Part shown: one piece after another, positions 62,571 to 64,000 of the stretch
How positions within the stretch are numbered: position 1 is the first letter of the stretch
How the letters are laid out: each line of letters begins with the position of its first letter
Assembly: GCA_949825065.1 (NCBI GenBank)
Contig: OX463864.1
Span: 14,025,327 to 14,089,326 of the forward strand
DNA from: Odontocerum albicorne
Taxonomy: Eukaryota; Arthropoda; Insecta; Trichoptera; Odontoceridae
Length of the DNA: 64,000 nt
Direction of reading: 5' to 3'
Notes under the pieces: generated by a model
Database searches by the model: none
What the model was told of the DNA's origin: nothing
Seen by the model: the letters and a program-made list of their open reading frames with translations, nothing else
Program-made: the position numbers and the translations under genes

Positions 62571-63244
62571 ATCCGTCATGTAACATTCCCAATTTTGTAA
62601 TTTTTGGTTTCCCAATGTATGTACGGAAGCTGTCAAGAGATTCCCAGATTCTCCCGGGAAATTCAGAGCCTGGTGGCAATTCTTCTATAGACAAAATCCA
62701 CCCGCTGGCGCCTGATATTTATATCCACTCGTTCACCTTAGTAACAGTAGGTGGTTGTTCCAGATGCTTAATGAAACTGTGTCTGGATTTCAACCAAGGA
62801 CCAACCTAGGTTGAATTACTTGGCACTTTTTCCAATATCTCTCCTAATTTTAATGAACTAAAATTAGGTATTGTCCACAACAATGTAGAAACAGTTTTAC
62901 TGTTACCATGCAGAACCGATGAGGAATTTTCGGCACAAAGCATGATCTTTTTTACACGAGGCCAAAAAAGGTCGAACGGGAGATAGGAGAGGCAACAGCG
63001 CGAAGATAATTAGCAGAATACCCGTAGTAAGGGCAGAAACGATCAGAATCTTCGGGAAACGTTCTCCGAGCCGTGCGAAAACATGCAAAAGGTAAATTAA
63101 AAATAATGAATGAATAAATTTGAAGCAAATTGAGCCTCGCACCTGGTCCCGCGGGACCTTAATGGGCTGGCGATGGTGGATGAGGAGGTACCACAAATCA
63201 AAGGGATGGGAAAGGGGAAGCGAACGTGGGCTGATAAAACAATA
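62571..63244. other. Unassigned, mixed GC
   Basis: Two opposed frames (62528-62809 plus, 63250-62903 minus). The second has a hydrophobic stretch (ILIVSALTTGILLIIFALLP), which could be a membrane segment, but no family is recognised and no second exon is visible. Confidence 0.3.
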
Positions 63245-63575
63245 TTTCAAGTCGCATACATATCGACTTCTTTAGTTGTGTATTTAAAAAAAAACTATTA
63301 AAGTTTTAACCCATGTTGGGATATTAAGAAAAAACATATGTCGACTTCGTTTATTTATGTAATTGACTTCTTATGTTGTGTATCCCAAAAAACATAATTG
63401 TATGACTTTAACTCATGTTGGGATATTGAGAGAAAAATCTTTCATACAAATGGTGGATTTCGTGCTTCAAATTAATTTTTATTAGATAATTTGACACTGT
63501 GGCATTTCCCGGCCATAAAGATTACCTTAAGAGCGCTTCATAACTAACTAGACCTTAAGAGCGCTTCATAACAAA
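63245..63575. repeat. Diverged ~100-bp duplication and a 32-bp duplication
   Basis: cgacttctttagttgtgtat...taacccatgttgggatatta recurs as tgacttcttatgttgtgtat...taactcatgttgggatattg about 100 bp later. At 63521-63570 agaccttaagagcgcttcat aac is present twice, 32 bp apart. Confidence 0.75.
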
Positions 63576-63576
63576 C

Positions 63577-63990
63577 TTAAATTATATGTATAGAGGATAA
63601 GTGACCTGTCAAACCTACTGAGAATTTCGCTAATCTGGAGATTTGCTTCAGGCAAGACGGAAGACTTTCATAGAAGAGATCCGAATACCTGAAACGTACT
63701 GTCGAAATATTTGGGTTCGCCAACTCTACTGGGAATCGAAACAGACAGGGTATTCGCAACGCTCGACCTTAATCTGACACTCGAGATACAGTGAACTCCT
63801 CCGGTCTAAAATAATCCTGGAAATATCTAAGAACCTGATTGTTAATCACCTTGACTACAATAATTCCAACATTTTGTTGAACACCCTCCTCTTTCTTCAA
63901 CCATACAAGTATTTTAAGTAGTCGAGTTTTGAGACACTTCTTCGTACCACTGAAAATGAGACGCGCAGCTGTCATTTCTTCTAATCAAGT
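63577..63990 (-). mobile_element. LINE-l, RT C-terminus
   Basis: Minus frames 63975-63769 and 63759-63577: CLKTRLLKILVWLKKEEGVQ, QNVGIIVVKVINNQVLRYFQ, DYFRPEEFTVSRVSD, stop, then LRIPCLFRFPVELANPNIST, VRFRYSDLFYESLPSCLKQI. The second part fits the L-R-x-P ... R-x-x-Y-S-x-x-x-x-Y-x-S-L-P ending of CR1/Jockey-like LINE proteins. One in-frame stop between the two halves. Confidence 0.65.
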
Positions 63991-64000
63991 TGTAATTTAT

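Noticed and set aside
62903..63250. Small membrane protein on the minus strand
   Set aside because: One hydrophobic stretch in a 115-codon frame without family similarity or supporting signals.

Overview
This is a repeat-dominated, AT-rich stretch of a eukaryotic nuclear genome. The mobile-element mix is mariner, hAT and piggyBac DNA transposons, Penelope-like elements, many non-LTR (LINE) families and tRNA-headed SINEs. That mix, with LINE C-termini of the WFGHVKRM / RRSRGRSPTRW kind, points to an arthropod, most likely an insect and perhaps a lepidopteran. The species call is inference. I found no host gene I can support: nearly all open frames are short, and those I can interpret are pieces of decayed reverse transcriptase (RT) or transposase. 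Family labels here (LINE-a to LINE-l, LINE-X, SINE-A/B/C, PLE-1/2, R3) are my own names for repeats recurring within the window.

Main families. LINE-a is the commonest LINE, with about 25 pieces; the longest RT copy is 29640-31950, containing QGCV and YADD motifs. LINE-b (10905-11472, 22013-22490) ends in the same roughly 45-nt tail as SINE-A, so it is the likely source of SINE-A's retrotransposition machinery. SINE-A has a tRNA-like head with A and B boxes and more than 25 copies. SINE-B is about 400 bp and SINE-C is shorter; both also have tRNA-like heads. PLE-1 and PLE-2 are Penelope-like 3' regions, partly in inverted pairs. LINE-X, LINE-i and R3 are further retroelement 3' ends.

Layout. 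0-10 kb: SINE-A/B/C, a 74-bp satellite, a mariner tail, two short hAT elements and a 30-bp array. 10-20 kb: LINE-b, an inverted PLE-1 pair split by a piggyBac-like element, a LINE-a split by a hairpin-bearing piggyBac-like element and by a PLE-2 that itself holds LINE-X, then a LINE-a whose RT code was amplified into a tandem array. 20-30 kb: LINE-X with clean target duplication, a 9-bp microsatellite grown from a retroelement tail, and a mariner nested in a piggyBac-like element. 30-40 kb: LINE-a broken by a hAT element and a PLE/solo-LTR complex, 32-bp and 49-bp satellites, a long-armed mariner derivative inside LINE-i, and a frameshifted mariner. 40-52 kb: several LINE 3' ends, SINE-A clusters and a 29-bp hairpin array. 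52-64 kb: a deleted mariner, SINE-B copies, a 51-bp-arm inverted-repeat element, PLE-1 pieces and further LINE ends.

The elements do not form a working pathway. The window is a layered insertion record in which order can often be read from target-site duplications and nesting.
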